Shown in pieces: positions 35,817 through 44,665 of a DNA stretch of 64,000 bases. Position 1 is the first letter of the stretch. Each line of letters begins with the position of its first letter. Made by a program: the position numbers and the translations under genes. Source of the DNA: Buchananella hordeovulneris. Its GTDB lineage: Bacteria > Actinomycetota > Actinomycetes > Actinomycetales > Actinomycetaceae. The notes below the pieces were generated by a model. That model saw nothing but the letters and a program-made list of their open reading frames with translations, did no database searches and was not told the DNA's origin. The stretch is taken from contig NZ_MQVS01000003.1 in the NCBI RefSeq assembly GCF_001907235.1, positions 62,001-126,000 on the forward strand, read 5' to 3'.

Positions 35817-35879
35817 GGTCGTTTTTTGGCAAAAGTGGTGCGTGAGCTGCTGCGGGCCTGGTAGAGTCTTGCCTCGCGA

Positions 35880-35951
<72 letters not shown>

Positions 35952-35977
35952 CTGGTTCCCCCTCGGGGAGCCCCTAG

Positions 35978-36050
35978 GGCCCCGTCGTCTAGCGGCCTAG
36001 GACACCGCCCTCTCACGGCGGCGGCGCCGGTTCGAATCCGGTCGGGGCTG
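35978..36050 (+). tRNA. tRNA-Glu (CTC)
   Basis: Acceptor GGCCCCG/CGGGGCT (outer pair G-U), anticodon loop CCTCTCA with CTC, T-arm GCCGG-TTCGAAT-CCGGT, discriminator G. It lies 26 bp after tRNA-Asn and is probably co-transcribed. Confidence 0.93.
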
Positions 36051-36052
36051 CT

Positions 36053-36085
36053 AAAGCGGCTCGGAGTTATCCTCCGGGCCGCTTT
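36053..36085 (+). terminator. Terminator of the tRNA-Asn/tRNA-Glu unit
   Basis: A 14-bp stem (AAAGCGGCTCGGAG, one G-U pair) with a 5-base loop and a T-rich right flank. Apart from this and the iron box at 36281-36310, the 312-bp gap up to 36362 shows nothing clear. Confidence 0.75.
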
Positions 36086-36280
36086 GTTGTCTCCAGGCAC
36101 CGGGTGTGGATTCCTTTCGGGTCCGGCTGCTGCGCGGCCTGCGCCGACAAGTGTGAGGAGAAGCACGCCCGAAAAACGGGGTGGTGGTTCGGCGGTTGTT
36201 TGTGGCGGACTTGCAGGCAATGGTGCTGCAACGGTGTAGCGGGCCGGGGTGGTGAGCGGCGGGCCGCTGCTTGCGCGATA

Positions 36281-36310
36281 TTGCAGAGGTAAGGCTGGCC
36301 TTACTAGGAT
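36281..36310 (+). promoter_or_regulatory. Iron-responsive promoter with DtxR/IdeR box
   Basis: The perfect palindrome GTAAGGCTGGCCTTAC (36289-36304) matches the core of the DtxR/IdeR consensus. It fills the 18-bp spacer between a possible -35 TTGCAG (36281-36286) and -10 TAGGAT (36305-36310), the classic place for repression when iron is plentiful. The half-site GCCTAACCT follows at about 36340. Confidence 0.8.
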
Positions 36311-36362
36311 CCAGGACGCATCGTTAAGAAGGCAACTATGGCCTAACCTGAGGAGAGCCTGT

Positions 36363-39300
36363 ATGAAGCCCAGTGCTCGACGCACGATTCTTGCGTCGAC
36401 TCTGTCGGTGCTGCTAGTTGCTGGTGGACTAACCACTGGCACCGCAGCATTGGCAGTGGAGAACCCGGATGCGCCGCCGACAGTGAGCAGCGAAGCCTCC
36501 GAAAGTGAGACTGCCCAGCCCGGCAGCGGTGACGAGTCCGAGACGGCGCCGTCGCCCGCTGAGTCGGCTCCGGCAGAGCCGCCGACGAGCCCGGCGGCAG
36601 ACAGCGAGGAGCCGAGCCAGCCGACGCCAGGTGAGACTGCCCCGGCGGCTCCGGAGGCGTCGGCTGCGCCGGAGGCTCCGAGCGCGCCAAGCGATGGCGG
36701 CAACGGCGCGCCGGAGGATGCCAGCTCCACGCCCCCGGCCCCCGCGCCGCGCGTCGTGGAGCTGGCCAAGGGTGTTGCTAACTGGGACTACGTGACCTCG
36801 TTCCGCCAGTATGTGGGCATTGAAAACGAAGAACGCTGGGGGATGGGCCTGGTTAAGGAATCGGGCAACCTCGGTTGGTACTTGAAGTCTGGGCAGAAGG
36901 TTGACCTAGATAACCTCACCACCGTGCGGTTCGGGGGAGAGGTCGAGTGGAAGAAGTATGAAGGCATCCTTGATGTCAGCATCTCTAACCCGACCGTTGA
37001 CCTGGCTAACAAGAAGCTCCTCGTGGATGCCAGAACCAAAGGCACGATGGCTGGCGGCGGGGAAGCCGAATTCAAACAGCAGGCAATTCTGGAAATGCCC
37101 GACCTGGAATGGGAGGTGCGGCAGGGCTACCTGGTCATCTTCTCCCACAAGCCGCGGTTGACCGACTTGTCGGGCAAGCTGGTGGGATTCTATGCGGGTA
37201 CGGTGCAGGCCCCCTTCCTGGCGACCGTGAAGATTTACGGGCAGGACGGCGAAGCCCCGGAACCAAACTTGTGGGAGGTTTTCCCGGACCGCTTTCCGCG
37301 GCAGGATAATGGCCCCAAGACGGACCCGTCGGTGCCGATCCAGGATGTCACTATCCCAGACAAGACCTTGGAAGCCTGCATTCGCAACGAACTCGACCTG
37401 GACGCGAAGGTGCCGATGACCAACAAGGTCATCGAGAAGCTGCAGTCCCTGCAGTGCATCGGGGTGCGCCTGCAGCCTGGGGAAAAGATCAAGGATCTGT
37501 CGGGGCTGGAGCACGCCACCAACTTGGGGCGGGTGCGATTGAGCTACCAGGCGATCACTGATCTGCGACCGCTACGTAACTCGGTGCTGTTGAAGGAAAT
37601 TGACGTCGACCACAACCAGCTGCGGAGCCTGGCGGGGTTGGAGAAGCTGACCAAGCTGCAGAACATCAGCGCGGTGAACAACCAGCTGACTAATGTCAAC
37701 GAGTTGGCCGGGTTGAGCGAGTTGTCGCTGATCGACGTGGAGAACAACCGGTTGACCGATCTGAGCGGCCTGCCGCAGCCAGGCGAGTCCTTCTACACGT
37801 TGCGGGCGGCGAACAACCAACTGCGCGACATCACCCCGCTGGCCAAGCAGCTCTACCTGCGGGAAGTTGACTTGACCCGCAACCACTTGGTCGATCCGTC
37901 CCCGTTGGCCAAGCTGCGGGGGCTGGAGAAGGTCAAGCTGGCCCACAACTTCATCACCGACCCCTCCTCCTTGAACCAGTGGGCGAAGACCGCGTTCCGC
38001 CTCAATGGCGTGTGGTTGACCAAGAACAAGTTCCGTGACTGGAGCGTAATTACGGAGATCAAGGACAAGGTTCGGGACTGGCCGGAGCCTGGGCAAGAGG
38101 ATGAGGCGGTGAACGAGTCTGACTTGCCCACCCCGCCCGCGGAGCCGACGGCTGCCCCGACGGCCACGCCGACCACTGCCCCTACCCAGCAGCCGACTAC
38201 TAACCCCCGCGATCCGCACGCCCGCTTTACGGCCGAGCTGCGGTGGGGAGTGAAGGAATCTTTCCGGAACTACATCAAGAACGGTGCCGCCCGCGGCAAG
38301 TGGGAACTGAGCGATGGAGCCACCGGTGAGTTTGTCTTCCCGCTCGCTGAGGGACAGAGTCTGACGCAGGGCCGGTTTGACGGCGCAGCGTTCCGAGGCC
38401 AGGTCCGTTTCACCGGACACCATGGGCTGCTCGACCTGCGGGTGGGCGCCCCCACTGTGGAAAAGCGGGCAGATGGCTGGTATCTGACAGCACTGGTGGC
38501 CTCCAAGCCGCTGGGCGGCGCGCCGAAGCCGGGATCGGTGCAGGCTGCGGCCGATCTGACTCCGCAGCGGGTGACGGTGGCCAAGCTTTCCGACCCGGTC
38601 TACTCCCGCACGCCGGAGATCTCGCTGCACTTCGCCGAGGTGTTGTTGCACGCCGACGCGGTGGCTGCCTTCAGCAGCTTCTACCAGGCGGGGGAGAAGC
38701 TCGACCCGATCACGGTCGTCGTGCGACAGGTCGCGCCTGATGGCGAGCCCACCCCCGCGCCGACGACGGAGCCGACGGCCCAGCCAACGACGGAGCCGAC
38801 CACAGCACCGACGGCCCAGCCGACGGCCGCGCCGACGACGGAGCCCACCCCCGCGCCGACGACGGAGCCTACGGCCCAGCCGACCGCCACGCCCACGGCC
38901 CAGCCTGCGCCGCAGCCCACCACCAAGCCAACCAGCCAGCCGACGCCGCCCCCGACGGCCCAGCCGACCGCCACGCCCACGGCCCAGCCGACGCCGCAGC
39001 CCACCACCAAGCCAACCAGCCAGCCCACGCCGCCCCCGACGGTGCAGCCTCCGGTTGCCCCGCCAGTGGCCCCGGGAGAGCCGGGCTACCTGAGTTGGGG
39101 GCTGAAGGACACGTTCCGCAACTACATCAAGAACGGTCCCGCCCGCGGCAAGTGGGAACTGAGTGACGGAGTCACCGGCGAGTTCAACTTCCCGCTGGTT
39201 ACCGGGCAGCAGCTGGACGGGGCCAACTTCGCAGGCGCCAAGGCCCGGGGGCGGGTGCGCTTCACCGGGCACGGCGGCAAGCTAGAGATGGTTCTGGCCA

Positions 39301-40376
39301 ACCCGGAGGTCGTCAAGCAGGCAGGCTCCTGGTACCTGGTGGCAGACCTGGCCTCTAAGTCGCTCGAACCGGGGGCCCAGTTGCCGGGCATCCAGCGGGT
39401 GCGGCTAGCCCAGCTGTCGGAGCCCGAGCGCACCACCGCCGGGGAGACGACGCTGCGTTTCGCGGAGGCCAAGCTCACCGCGGAAGGAGCCCAGGCATTC
39501 GCGGGCTTCTACCAGGCGGGGCAGGCACTGGATCCAGTGGTGGTCAAGCTGGGGGCCAAGTTGCCCGCCGACCCCGCTCCGGGCACACCGGGCACGCCGG
39601 GCCAGCCAGATCCCTCGACGCCGGGTGGCTCTACCCCCGGGGGCGCAACGCCGGGGGGTACGAACCCGGGCAAGCCTGGCGGGGGCGGTAGCAAGGCTCA
39701 GCAGTGCTCGGCCGACCCGAACCAGAAGGTCATTACTGCCGGCACCCTCAAGTGGGCGCTGCGGGAGTCCTTCACCACCTACATTCGCGGGTCGATCGCC
39801 AAGGGCAGCTGGGAACTAAACGGCGCCCAGTGGGACGGCACCCAGTTTGCCTTCCCGGCCGCGGACGGGAACTTCGACGTGGCGAAGAAGTCGGGACGGA
39901 TCAACTACTCCGGCTCGGTGCACTTCACCGGCCACAACGGCATCTTGGATCTGAAGATCTCCAACCCGTCGCTGGTGGTGAACGGAAACAGCGGGGAGTT
40001 GTATCTGACGGTCTCCGGCTCCGACATGAGCGGCAAGAAGTTTGACCTCGGTAACGTGCGGTTTGCGAACGTGAGCTTCTCGGAGGTCAAGACAGAGGGC
40101 GAGACCCTGAAACTGGCGGGGGCAGAAGTGACCCTGACCGATGAGGGGGCCAAGGCCTTTGCCGGCTTCTACAAGGCGGGGGAGAAGCTCGCGGGCCTGA
40201 CTTCCGAGCTGAAGACCGCCCCGGCCTCCTCGTGCGACCCGGCCACCGGCAAGTTGACGCGGCACCCGCTGGCGAAGACCGGAGCCGACGCGCAAGGCCT
40301 GGCCCTGGTTGCTTCCTTCCTGCTGGCATGCGGCGCGGCCCTGGTCGTGGCGCAACGGAAGGCTAAGCGTTCCTAG
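36363..40376 (+). CDS. Wall-anchored haem-binding protein with four HtaA domains and leucine-rich repeats
   Basis: A 1337-residue surface protein. Signal peptide (to about 33); Ser/Pro/Glu-rich low-complexity stretch (to 130); HtaA-like domain 1 (about 136-293); internalin-type 22-residue leucine-rich repeats (about 328-566); a Pro/Thr linker; HtaA 2 (623-786); a long Pro/Thr-rich stalk with an 84-bp tandem repeat; HtaA 3 (908-1062); HtaA 4 (1128-1283); and a sorting signal LAKTG, hydrophobic span and basic tail. Domains 2-4 keep the Tyr in SFRNYI (SFTTYI in domain 4) or TFRNYI and the His in FTGHHG, FTGHGG or FTGHNG that bind haem in corynebacterial HtaA; domain 1 has the Tyr but no such His. 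GAGGAG precedes the ATG. The iron box and hmuTUV show a role in haem capture. Confidence 0.9.
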   Translation: MKPSARRTILASTLSVLLVAGGLTTGTAALAVENPDAPPTVSSEASESETAQPGSGDESETAPSPAESAPAEPPTSPAADSEEPSQPTPGETAPAAPEASAAPEAPSAPSDGGNGAPEDASSTPPAPAPRVVELAKGVANWDYVTSFRQYVGIENEERWGMGLVKESGNLGWYLKSGQKVDLDNLTTVRFGGEVEWKKYEGILDVSISNPTVDLANKKLLVDARTKGTMAGGGEAEFKQQAILEMPDLEWEVRQGYLVIFSHKPRLTDLSGKLVGFYAGTVQAPFLATVKIYGQDGEAPEPNLWEVFPDRFPRQDNGPKTDPSVPIQDVTIPDKTLEACIRNELDLDAKVPMTNKVIEKLQSLQCIGVRLQPGEKIKDLSGLEHATNLGRVRLSYQAITDLRPLRNSVLLKEIDVDHNQLRSLAGLEKLTKLQNISAVNNQLTNVNELAGLSELSLIDVENNRLTDLSGLPQPGESFYTLRAANNQLRDITPLAKQLYLREVDLTRNHLVDPSPLAKLRGLEKVKLAHNFITDPSSLNQWAKTAFRLNGVWLTKNKFRDWSVITEIKDKVRDWPEPGQEDEAVNESDLPTPPAEPTAAPTATPTTAPTQQPTTNPRDPHARFTAELRWGVKESFRNYIKNGAARGKWELSDGATGEFVFPLAEGQSLTQGRFDGAAFRGQVRFTGHHGLLDLRVGAPTVEKRADGWYLTALVASKPLGGAPKPGSVQAAADLTPQRVTVAKLSDPVYSRTPEISLHFAEVLLHADAVAAFSSFYQAGEKLDPITVVVRQVAPDGEPTPAPTTEPTAQPTTEPTTAPTAQPTAAPTTEPTPAPTTEPTAQPTATPTAQPAPQPTTKPTSQPTPPPTAQPTATPTAQPTPQPTTKPTSQPTPPPTVQPPVAPPVAPGEPGYLSWGLKDTFRNYIKNGPARGKWELSDGVTGEFNFPLVTGQQLDGANFAGAKARGRVRFTGHGGKLEMVLANPEVVKQAGSWYLVADLASKSLEPGAQLPGIQRVRLAQLSEPERTTAGETTLRFAEAKLTAEGAQAFAGFYQAGQALDPVVVKLGAKLPADPAPGTPGTPGQPDPSTPGGSTPGGATPGGTNPGKPGGGGSKAQQCSADPNQKVITAGTLKWALRESFTTYIRGSIAKGSWELNGAQWDGTQFAFPAADGNFDVAKKSGRINYSGSVHFTGHNGILDLKISNPSLVVNGNSGELYLTVSGSDMSGKKFDLGNVRFANVSFSEVKTEGETLKLAGAEVTLTDEGAKAFAGFYKAGEKLAGLTSELKTAPASSCDPATGKLTRHPLAKTGADAQGLALVASFLLACGAALVVAQRKAKRS
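38871..39038 (+). repeat. 84-bp tandem duplication in the Pro/Thr stalk
   Basis: Two copies (38871-38954 and 38955-39038) with very few differences, each encoding 28 residues around AQPTATPTAQP, QPTTKPTSQPT. It lengthens the stalk between HtaA domains 2 and 3 in frame and can vary by recombination. Confidence 0.85.
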
Positions 40377-40393
40377 TGCGCTAGGGCGCGTAA

Positions 40394-40429
40394 GCGGTGC
40401 GGGACAAAGCGAACTTTGTCCCGCACCGC
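40394..40429 (+). terminator. Hairpin between the HtaA-LRR gene and hmuT
   Basis: A perfect 16-bp stem (GCGGTGCGGGACAAAG) with loop CGAA. It could terminate or attenuate before hmuT. The 75 bases after it contain no second clear iron box. Confidence 0.75.
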
Positions 40430-40504
40430 CCCGCCGTTGGCGGGAACTATTCCACCAACGGAACCGTGGTTCCGTCCCATCTCACCTAAGCACTCGTGAT
40501 AATC

Positions 40505-41632
40505 ATGCGACTAAAGAAACTGTTGATTCCTGCCTTTGCCCTGTTGGTGGCGGCGTGCGCGAGTGGCGAGCCTGCGGCCGCCCCGTCGGCCGCCCCGTCG
40601 GCGGTGGCCAGCACCCCGGCCGCCAGCCAGGCGCCTGCCACCGACTCCGCCGCCCCCACGCAGGCGGACACTCCCGCCCCGGTGGCCCTGCCAGACCCAC
40701 GCACGCTGACCGGGCTCAGCGAGGTACCGGAGCTGGCTGACCCCCTGCCGATCGCGGGGACCTTCGCCCAGCAGCTCCCGGTGACGCTTACCGACTTCGA
40801 GGGAAACCAGGTGACCGTGGCGGACACGTCCCGCGTGCTGGCGTTGGACCTGTCAGGCACGTTGTCCCGCACGGTCATCGCCCTGGGCTATGGCGACAAG
40901 CTAGTGGGGCGGACGGTGTCGTCGACGGAGACCCAGCTGGCTGAGCTGCCGGTGGTCACGAAGGACGGCCACTCGCTCAACGCGGAAGCGATCTTGTCGC
41001 TGCAACCCACGCTGATCCTGGCCGACCGCTCGGTGGGGCCGCCGGAGGTTATCGATCAACTGCGAGCAGCTGGCGTGCCGGTGGTGCTGCTGGATCCGGA
41101 GCGAAATTTGGAGGCCACGGGCCCGCTGATCACCTCGGTGGCCAACGCGCTGGGGGTCCCGGACGCAGGCAAGGCGCTGGCTGACCGCACGCAGGGGGAG
41201 ATCGACGCGGCCCTGGCCCAGATCAAGCAGTGGCAGCCAGCCACGCCGCTGGAGGCGTCGTTCCTGTACGTGCGGGGCACGGCAGGCGTGTTCTTCATTC
41301 TGGGGCAGGACGAGGGTGCAACGGCCCTCATCACGGCCTTGGGGGCGCAGGACGCGGCCGCCCGCAACGGCATCACGTCCACCACCCCGGCGAATGCGGA
41401 GGCGCTAGTGGCCTTGAACCCGGAAGTCATCCTGGTGATGAAGTCGGGCTTGGAGTCGACGAACGGGTTGCCGGGCTTGCTGGAGCGGCCGGGGGTTGCC
41501 CAGACGCGGGCGGGGGCCACACAGCGAGTTGTCGCCATTCCGGACGGGGTGGCGCTGTCCTTCGGGCCGCAGGCTGGCGAGGTGCTGCTGGCGGTGGCGC
41601 GGGCCCTGTACGGGGTGCCTGCCGGTTCATGA
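40505..41632 (+). CDS. hmuT: Haemin ABC transporter substrate-binding lipoprotein
   Basis: A 375-residue cluster A-II (TroA-like) binding protein. The signal peptide ends in VAAC with Cys18, followed by an Ala/Pro/Ser-rich tether to about residue 80. The fold starts LPVTLTDFEGNQVTVADTSRVLALDLSGTLSRTVIALGYGDKLVGR, like HmuT of corynebacteria. It passes haem to HmuU. GTG 40496 and ATG 40505 are both possible; the ATG gives the normal lipoprotein start. The end overlaps hmuU as ATGA. Confidence 0.9.
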   Translation: MRLKKLLIPAFALLVAACASGEPAAAPSAAPSAVASTPAASQAPATDSAAPTQADTPAPVALPDPRTLTGLSEVPELADPLPIAGTFAQQLPVTLTDFEGNQVTVADTSRVLALDLSGTLSRTVIALGYGDKLVGRTVSSTETQLAELPVVTKDGHSLNAEAILSLQPTLILADRSVGPPEVIDQLRAAGVPVVLLDPERNLEATGPLITSVANALGVPDAGKALADRTQGEIDAALAQIKQWQPATPLEASFLYVRGTAGVFFILGQDEGATALITALGAQDAAARNGITSTTPANAEALVALNPEVILVMKSGLESTNGLPGLLERPGVAQTRAGATQRVVAIPDGVALSFGPQAGEVLLAVARALYGVPAGS

Positions 41633-42684
41633 GCCGGGCAGTGCGCACCGGGTTTGCGCACCGTCAGGTGCGCATAACCGTGACCTTTTCCCTGCTGGTG
41701 CTGTTGTTGGGGGCAGCGGTGCTCGCCTCCGCCATGCTGGGGCAGTACCAGGTGGCCGTAGCTGACATCGGGCGGGCATTGGGATCCCAATTGCAGTTGG
41801 CCGACCCACCGCAAGACCCGTTGGCCTTCTCCACGCTGTGGAACATTCGCTTCCCGCGCATCGCCCTCGGTCTGCTGGTGGGCGGGGCCCTGGCAGTGGC
41901 AGGCGCCGTGATGCAGGCCCTGTTTTCCAACCCGCTGGCGGAGCCGGGCATCATTGGGGTGTCATCGGGAGCGTCGGTAGGCGCCTCGCTGACTCTCGTG
42001 TTCGCCCCGCACGCCCTGGGTGGACTGAGCGTGCCCTTGGCGGCGTTTGTCTCGGGCCTGGCGGCGGCTACCACCGTCTATCTGCTCTCCCGCTCCCGCG
42101 GGCGAGCCGAGGCCATCACGCTGGTGCTCACCGGCATTGCGGTCACCGCGGTGTGCGGGGCGCTAGCGTCCATCGCCACCTATCTGGCGCCCACCACGGC
42201 CCGCGACCACATCGTGTTCTGGCAGATGGGTTCGCTCAATGGTGCCTCCTGGCAGCAAGTGGGATTGGTGGGGGTAGTGACGCTGGTGGGCTTAGTGGCC
42301 GCCTGGTTCTTGGCCCGGCCTCTGGACACCCTGTCCCTCGGAGAGCGGGCGGCCGGACACATCGGCGTTAACGTGCAGCGGCTGCGGCTAGCGGCCATCA
42401 CGGTCTCGACGTTGTTGACGGCGGCCGCGGTGTCTTACGCCGGGGTCATCGCGTTCGTCGGGCTGATCGTGCCGCACGTGGTGCGCTTGGCGATGGGCCC
42501 CACCAACACGGTGCTGCTGCCCGCGGCGTTGCTGGGCGGGGCACTCTTGGTGACGGTCTCCGATTTGGCGGCTCGCACGCTCGTGCCCTTCGCGGACCTG
42601 CCGATCGGCATCTTCACGGCGCTGGCGGGCGGTCCCACCTTCTTCTTCCTGCTGCGAGCCCGGCTGCGAAGGGGGATCGCATGA
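41629..42684 (+). CDS. hmuU: Haemin ABC transporter permease
   Basis: A 351-residue FecCD-family permease with about ten membrane segments. Family motifs include RFPRIALGLLVGGALAVAGAVMQALFSNPLAEPGIIGVSSGA and ITVSTLLTAAAVSYAGVIAFVGLIVPHVVRL. It forms the channel for haem import. The start overlaps the hmuT stop and the end overlaps hmuV, both as ATGA. Confidence 0.94.
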   Translation: MSRAVRTGFAHRQVRITVTFSLLVLLLGAAVLASAMLGQYQVAVADIGRALGSQLQLADPPQDPLAFSTLWNIRFPRIALGLLVGGALAVAGAVMQALFSNPLAEPGIIGVSSGASVGASLTLVFAPHALGGLSVPLAAFVSGLAAATTVYLLSRSRGRAEAITLVLTGIAVTAVCGALASIATYLAPTTARDHIVFWQMGSLNGASWQQVGLVGVVTLVGLVAAWFLARPLDTLSLGERAAGHIGVNVQRLRLAAITVSTLLTAAAVSYAGVIAFVGLIVPHVVRLAMGPTNTVLLPAALLGGALLVTVSDLAARTLVPFADLPIGIFTALAGGPTFFFLLRARLRRGIA

Positions 42685-43466
42685 GTGAGCAATCTCCGTG
42701 GGCCGTGCAGGCCCGCGACGTGTCCTTCGCCTACGGCAAGCGGCAGATCTTGGCCGGCGCGAATCTGGCGGTGGAGTTCGGCGAAGTCGTCGGCCTGCTC
42801 GGCCCCAATGGGGCAGGTAAGTCGACGTTGGTCGGGGTCTTGTCGGGAGACCTGGAGGCCGCTGGCGGACAGGTGGAGTTCTCGGGGCGCCCCTTGTCCG
42901 CCTATGGCCGCCAGGAGCTGGCCCGGATTCGTTCGGTGATGCCGCAGCAATCGACCTTCCCCTTCGCCTATTTTGTGCGCGACATCGTGGCCATGGGCCG
43001 ACGCTGCTGGCCTGCAGATGCCGCCCGCGATGAGGAGATCGTCGGCGAGGCGATGGAACGCACTGATGTGGCCCACCTGGCCGACCGGGAAGTGACGCGC
43101 CTGTCGGGCGGGGAGAAGGCACGGGTGACGTTCGCCCGGGTGTTGACCCAGCAGGCGGGCGTGGTCTTCTTGGATGAGCCCACCGCCGCGCTGGATATCT
43201 CCCACCAGGAACGCATCATGGAGATCTGCCGGTCGCTGGCCGCCCAGGGGCACGCTGTTGTCGCTGTCATGCACGAACTGCAGCTGGCGGCCGCCTACTG
43301 CGATCGGGTGGCCCTCTTGGAACAAGGAGTGGTGGCAGCCTGCGGGGCGCCGCGGGAGGTGCTGACCGGACCGACATTGTCGCGAATCTACGATTGGCCG
43401 ATCGAGGTGATGCACTTGGCCGACGACCGGCTCGTGGTGCTACCCGAGAGGAAGCAGGCGCGCTGA
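42681..43466 (+). CDS. hmuV: Haemin ABC transporter ATP-binding protein
   Basis: A 261-residue ABC ATPase. Walker A GPNGAGKST, signature LSGGEKAR, Walker B VVFLDEP, D-loop ALDIS and switch His in VMHELQ. The conserved IRSVMPQQSTFPFAYFVRDIVAMGR is typical of HmuV. It is the last gene of the haem operon, followed by an intrinsic terminator. Confidence 0.94.
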   Translation: MSEQSPWAVQARDVSFAYGKRQILAGANLAVEFGEVVGLLGPNGAGKSTLVGVLSGDLEAAGGQVEFSGRPLSAYGRQELARIRSVMPQQSTFPFAYFVRDIVAMGRRCWPADAARDEEIVGEAMERTDVAHLADREVTRLSGGEKARVTFARVLTQQAGVVFLDEPTAALDISHQERIMEICRSLAAQGHAVVAVMHELQLAAAYCDRVALLEQGVVAACGAPREVLTGPTLSRIYDWPIEVMHLADDRLVVLPERKQAR

Positions 43467-43479
43467 GCGCCAGGGAAGG

Positions 43480-43510
43480 GGGCAGGCGGTGGGCCTGCCT
43501 TCTTTCTTTT
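43480..43510 (+). terminator. Intrinsic terminator after hmuV
   Basis: Stem GGCAGGC/GCCTGCC with a 5-base loop and a pyrimidine-rich tail TTCTTTCTTTT. Confidence 0.85.
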
Positions 43511-43537
43511 GCCCGCCGCAGGGGCAACACTGGGCCC

Positions 43538-44665
43538 ATGCGCATCGCCATGATCTCGGACTGCTACCTGCCGCGCCTCGGCGGCATTGAAACCCTGGTG
43601 CGGGACTTGTCCCACCAGTTGCAGGCGGCGGGACACCAGGTGCTGGTGTTTACCGCCACCCCCGATCGGGACGCCGTCAGCCCCGCCGAGCCGTTCGTGG
43701 TGCGGCGCCTGACCGCCCGCCTGCCCGGCGAGCTGCCGGTGGTGCCGCGGGCGCGGGCACGACTGCGGCGGGAGTTGGCGGCCGCGCGGCCGGATGTGGT
43801 CCATGTGCACGCGGGCGTCGTCTCGCCGTTTGCATGGTCCGGTATCGCCGCCGCGCAGGAGCTGGGTCTGCCCGTGGTGATCACTTGGCATTGCACGTTG
43901 GGGCCGGTGGGAGCCTGGGTGGGGGCGCGGTGGGGGGCGCCCCGGCGGTGGCAGGAGCGCGGCGCGGTGCTGTCGGCGGTCTCGCGTTACGCGGCCGGGT
44001 GGGTGGAACGGGCCGGGGGGCATCAGGTGCGGGTGGTGCCCAACGGGATTACGGTGGCGCACTGGCAGCCCGCGGCGCGTGCGCCACGACAGGGGCGGCC
44101 GGTGCGGTGTGTGGCCGCGATTCGGTTGGTGCGCGCGAAACGGCCGCAGGTGTTGGTGGCGCAGTTTGCCCGCGCGGTGGCCGCCGTGCCGCAGGTGGAG
44201 GCCGAGTTGGTGCTGTGCGGGAGCGGGCCGCGGCGTCGGGCGCTGCAGCAGCAGATCGCGCGGGCGGGCATAGCGCACCGGGTGCGGTTGGCGGGCCGGG
44301 TGACGCGCGAGGAGTTGGCCGCACTGTATCGGCAGTCCGACGTTTACCTCTCGGCGCGCCTAGACGAGGCGTTCGGGATTGCCCCGTTGGAGGCGCGCAC
44401 GGCGGGGCTGGCCGTGGTGGGGCGGGCGGGCACCGGCATGGACGACTTCATCACGCCCGGCCGCAACGGACTGCTGGCAAACAGTGACGACGAACTGGGG
44501 GAGCACCTGGCTTGGCTGCTGGCCAACCCGGGGGAGCTGGCGGCGATTACCGCGCACAACGCCACGACCCCACCGACCGAGGACTGGCCGACGGTGGTCG
44601 AGACGGTGGTGGCGGCCTACGCCGCGGCGCAGGGGGCGGCCTCAGGCGGAGGTTTGCTGCAGTAG
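43538..44665 (+). CDS. Glycosyltransferase family 4
   Basis: A 375-residue GT-B enzyme. The N-terminal acceptor domain has MISDCYLPRLGGIETLVRDLSHQL and DVVHVHAG; the C-terminal donor domain has VVPNGI, LVLCGSGPRRRAL and the EX7E motif DEAFGIAPLEART. It transfers a sugar from an activated donor to a lipid or wall glycan; donor and acceptor cannot be named. ATG 43538 starts the conserved fold; AACACT six bases before it could be a leaderless -10. It overlaps the convergent ndgR by 24 bp. Confidence 0.9.
   Translation: MRIAMISDCYLPRLGGIETLVRDLSHQLQAAGHQVLVFTATPDRDAVSPAEPFVVRRLTARLPGELPVVPRARARLRRELAAARPDVVHVHAGVVSPFAWSGIAAAQELGLPVVITWHCTLGPVGAWVGARWGAPRRWQERGAVLSAVSRYAAGWVERAGGHQVRVVPNGITVAHWQPAARAPRQGRPVRCVAAIRLVRAKRPQVLVAQFARAVAAVPQVEAELVLCGSGPRRRALQQQIARAGIAHRVRLAGRVTREELAALYRQSDVYLSARLDEAFGIAPLEARTAGLAVVGRAGTGMDDFITPGRNGLLANSDDELGEHLAWLLANPGELAAITAHNATTPPTEDWPTVVETVVAAYAAAQGAASGGGLLQ

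Noticed and set aside
37572-39272. Long minus-strand frame of 566 codons, very Arg/Gly-rich
   Set aside because: It is the complement of the HtaA-LRR gene, whose domains, signal peptide and sorting signal prove the plus strand is coding.
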